From Onchocerca lupi (Eukaryota > Nematoda > Chromadorea > Rhabditida > Onchocercidae), in the NCBI GenBank assembly GCA_028564675.1, contig JAOVVO010000057.1, positions 1 through 64,000 of the forward strand: a stretch of DNA of 64,000 nt, in the 5' to 3' direction. The stretch's first letter is position 1. Each line of letters begins with the position of its first letter. Position numbers and translations under genes: made by a program. Below the pieces are notes generated by a model. The model was not told the origin of the DNA, did not search any database, and was given only the letters and a program-made list of their open reading frames with translations. Of this stretch, positions 61,920 to 64,000 are shown in pieces.

Positions 61920-63122
61920 TCACTGCTGCCACAATAAATTAGTCCACGGTGGTATAATCGGCTGCGGATTTTGCAAGTAACTCATAACAACAGCAGAAAT
62001 TGAGAGCCTGAAAGTTCTCACAGTTATTTATCAAAAATAATCGCAGACAGACTACATCAAAACAAAACAAACTATAAAATAAATATACACCAAACTCTGT
62101 GAAACTGAACTAATGGAATCAGGACAATTGGAATTATTTATATTTTTGATTTATCCCAAAGCGAACACATCTGAAAGATGAAGCGATGTTTGTCCTTTCG
62201 GTTCTCCAACACAAACCGCATAACTAGAAATGATTTTACTTTGCTACCTTCAAGCCAGAATGACCCATGAAACTAAATTACGGATTATGAAAGAGCTCAC
62301 ATGAAACTGCTAACAATCTGTTTTGTATCATCGTTCGTCCTGGCATTCGCAAAACTAACACAGGAACATAGAAGCGCTACCCAGGCGCACCATTTCATCT
62401 AATTAAATATTAAATTATAAATAGATTTAAAAAATAAAATCCTCTATAATTTAGTGTACTCTAAGTGCAGATAAATTCGCCCTTCAATCATATTGAATAA
62501 ATTCGGAACTAATCTTCCACAGAAAAAAATTTCTTTCTCATTAATAATAACAAAAACTTCGCAACTTTAAGACATGATCATTTCATTTCCCGTTCAGTAG
62601 TATTTTTCATTCTAAAACTATCAAAAATATCAGCGCAAATCCTATTCGATGTTTTATGAAAAAAGCAAATATTCAGCTCATCGAAAACATTATGTTATTG
62701 AATCCAGTCTGATTTCGGCATTTCAGAGACAGCATAAATTTTTATAATGAATTGAGAGGAAATGAGAAAACATACTCTCATCATTAATCCACACATACTA
62801 AAAACCATTCCTAACACATTCATATATTCAGGAATTGGGTCATCTACAACAGAAAGAGATGACTGCGGATCCACAGGTTTATATCTAAAAAAAGAACGAA
62901 AAATATTCCAAATTTTAACTTGAAGTTTACATAAAAAAAAAAAAAATTTCAAGTTTATAATAATGAGCTGATGCAATCAGGAAAGCAATTATTCTTAAGG
63001 AATCTTAAAATTCGAACTCCTTCTAGTCTCCTTCCATGTTAGAATGTTATACAAAATCAAAATAAATTGAAAGCAACTTACCTTACTATTCTACCCGGTC
63101 TTTTTACATCACCGTTTTGCAT
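61920..63122 (-). CDS. Asterix (WDR83OS/PAT10), PAT complex subunit
   Basis: Four exons with matching phases: 63122-63082, 62884-62776, 62398-62301, 62007-61920; 111 aa (human 106). It carries the family core: [68 protein letters not shown] and YLQNPQPIIPPW. Two or three short hydrophobic segments (about 45-57, 63-80, 89-102) place it in the ER membrane, where Asterix with CCDC47 forms the PAT complex that protects partly inserted transmembrane domains. The ATG is 7 bases after a pyrimidine-rich acceptor (TTTTTCCTCACTAG). The C-terminus extends seven residues beyond PPW. Confidence 0.95.
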
Positions 63123-63873
63123 GTTTAATCTAGTGAGGAAAAAGTCACCACTAACGAATCTGAAATCCCGTTTTGCGTTTACAGTGTTAGTGGAATGTGT
63201 TATTCATGCAATACAATAAAAGAGAAATAACTTTGCAAAATATATCAAGATTTGAATTTACATTCAAAATTTCAAACTAGGGATTTTAAAATTTCATTGA
63301 ATTCTATACGTATCACAAAAAACATTCGCTGAATATTCACTTCACGATAACATATTTCAACTTGTCATAAAAAGTGGCTATTTTAAAAATTTGGCAGAAG
63401 CAACTACTGTTTTTACTTTTTATTATGCTTCTTAGATTTTGTAACGAAAAAAACTATTTCAAATAGCTGGAATGTATCTTTTTAACAAGATTCAATTTTA
63501 ACTTAAAGTGAACAACAAAAAGTATTACTAGATTTCTAAAACAAAATAAGTGCAATCTAAATTATGAAACAATATAAAAAGAACAAAAAAAAAAAGTCAT
63601 CTAGCAAAATGAAACTCTTGCGGCATTTTCTGCAAAACTTCCAGAAACTACATGCAAATTATTTGGAAACATTTCTTTAAATTGAGGACGACTATCTTAA
63701 TATTTATATTGGTCTATCCACTTCGTCTGAATCGCGCACCTAACATTCACAGATGAAAATTTAATATTCATCTTGCAAAATTATCAATTGAATTATACTT
63801 TTGAATAATGGAGGCACTTTGGCTATACGATTAAATACATTCTTGAACTAAAAAAAGCTTAGTCTAGCAAATA
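63123..63873. other. Intergenic DNA upstream of Asterix
   Basis: About 750 bp of AT-rich sequence between the Asterix start and the candidate exon at the right edge. No conserved segment seen. Confidence 0.45.
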
Positions 63874-64000
63874 TCATGAAATTTTTGAGGAAACGGAATC
63901 TGAAAAAGCTAAATTTTCGGGTGTCCTTTTTTTTTCTATCGTATCGCCAAGAGTATCAACAAATCTTCGAGCAAGTATGTCTTCTTGGATATGTCTTTTC
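63874..64000 (-). CDS. Probable 3'-terminal exon of an unidentified gene, cut by the window edge
   Basis: The minus strand is open from the window edge to a TGA at 63876-63874, giving 41 residues with a coding-like composition (RHIQEDILARRFVDTLGD, then a lysine-rich stretch). I do not recognise the family. If real, the gene continues to the right and lies about 750 bp upstream of Asterix on the same strand. An internal acceptor-like TTTTTCAG near 63903-63910 leaves open that the last part is intronic. Confidence 0.35.
   Translation of the reverse strand, partial: KRHIQEDILARRFVDTLGDTIEKKRTPENLAFSDSVSSKIS

Noticed and set aside
1..64000. CRISPR arrays, prophage or Wolbachia-derived insert
   Set aside because: No regularly spaced repeats and no intron-free bacterial-type genes are present; all recognised genes are intron-rich eukaryotic ones.

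Overview
The window is AT-rich, intron-dense animal DNA and reads as a nematode chromosome segment, most probably from a filarial (onchocercid-type) worm. The evidence is orthology: a nematode-like splicing factor SAP-49, an NRF-6-type acyltransferase and a Pax3/7 protein with a divergent homeodomain. Introns are AT-rich, usually GT...TTTCAG, and most start codons lie a few to about 33 bases after a splice-acceptor sequence, as expected for spliced-leader trans-splicing. The clade is an inference. I see no bacterial, plasmid or prophage sequence.

Layout, left to right: (1) 1-3753, no gene recognised. (2) 3754-10827, minus strand, Pax3/7 transcription factor, 8 exons, 336 aa. (3) about 10.9-16.1 kb, non-coding with simple repeats and one orphan exon candidate. 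(4) 16175-17673, minus, TMEM9-family lysosomal/endosomal membrane protein. (5) 18.0-18.7 kb and 21.9-23.3 kb, decayed transposon sequence with Helitron-like features; between them, 20227-20984, plus, a three-exon gene for a 120-aa single-pass membrane protein that I do not recognise. (6) 23954-33825, minus, K-Cl cotransporter of the SLC12 family, about 24 exons, including one GC-AG intron. (7) 35.3-37.5 kb, repeats and a BEL/Pao-type LTR retrotransposon relic. (8) 38220-44955, minus, NRF-6-type acyltransferase, 18 exons. (9) 46939-49613, minus, SF3B4/SAP-49, and 50244-53640, minus, actin-related protein 6; these are closely spaced in tandem and may be co-transcribed. (10) 56602-58231, plus, Rab39 GTPase. 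(11) 60.1-61.3 kb, a second BEL/Pao relic. (12) 61920-63122, minus, Asterix (PAT complex), and at the right edge a probable 3' exon of another minus-strand gene.

The genes do not form a pathway. They are developmental (Pax), membrane and trafficking (TMEM9, Rab39, KCC, NRF-6-like, Asterix) and nuclear housekeeping (SAP-49, ARP6) loci separated by relic transposons. Gene models were built by hand from conserved protein motifs with reading phase checked exon by exon, so boundaries may be off by a base and a few joins, stated in the entries, are unresolved. The least explained items are the small membrane protein at 20.2-21.0 kb, the palindromic transposon ends, and a local duplication of a splice acceptor in rab-39.
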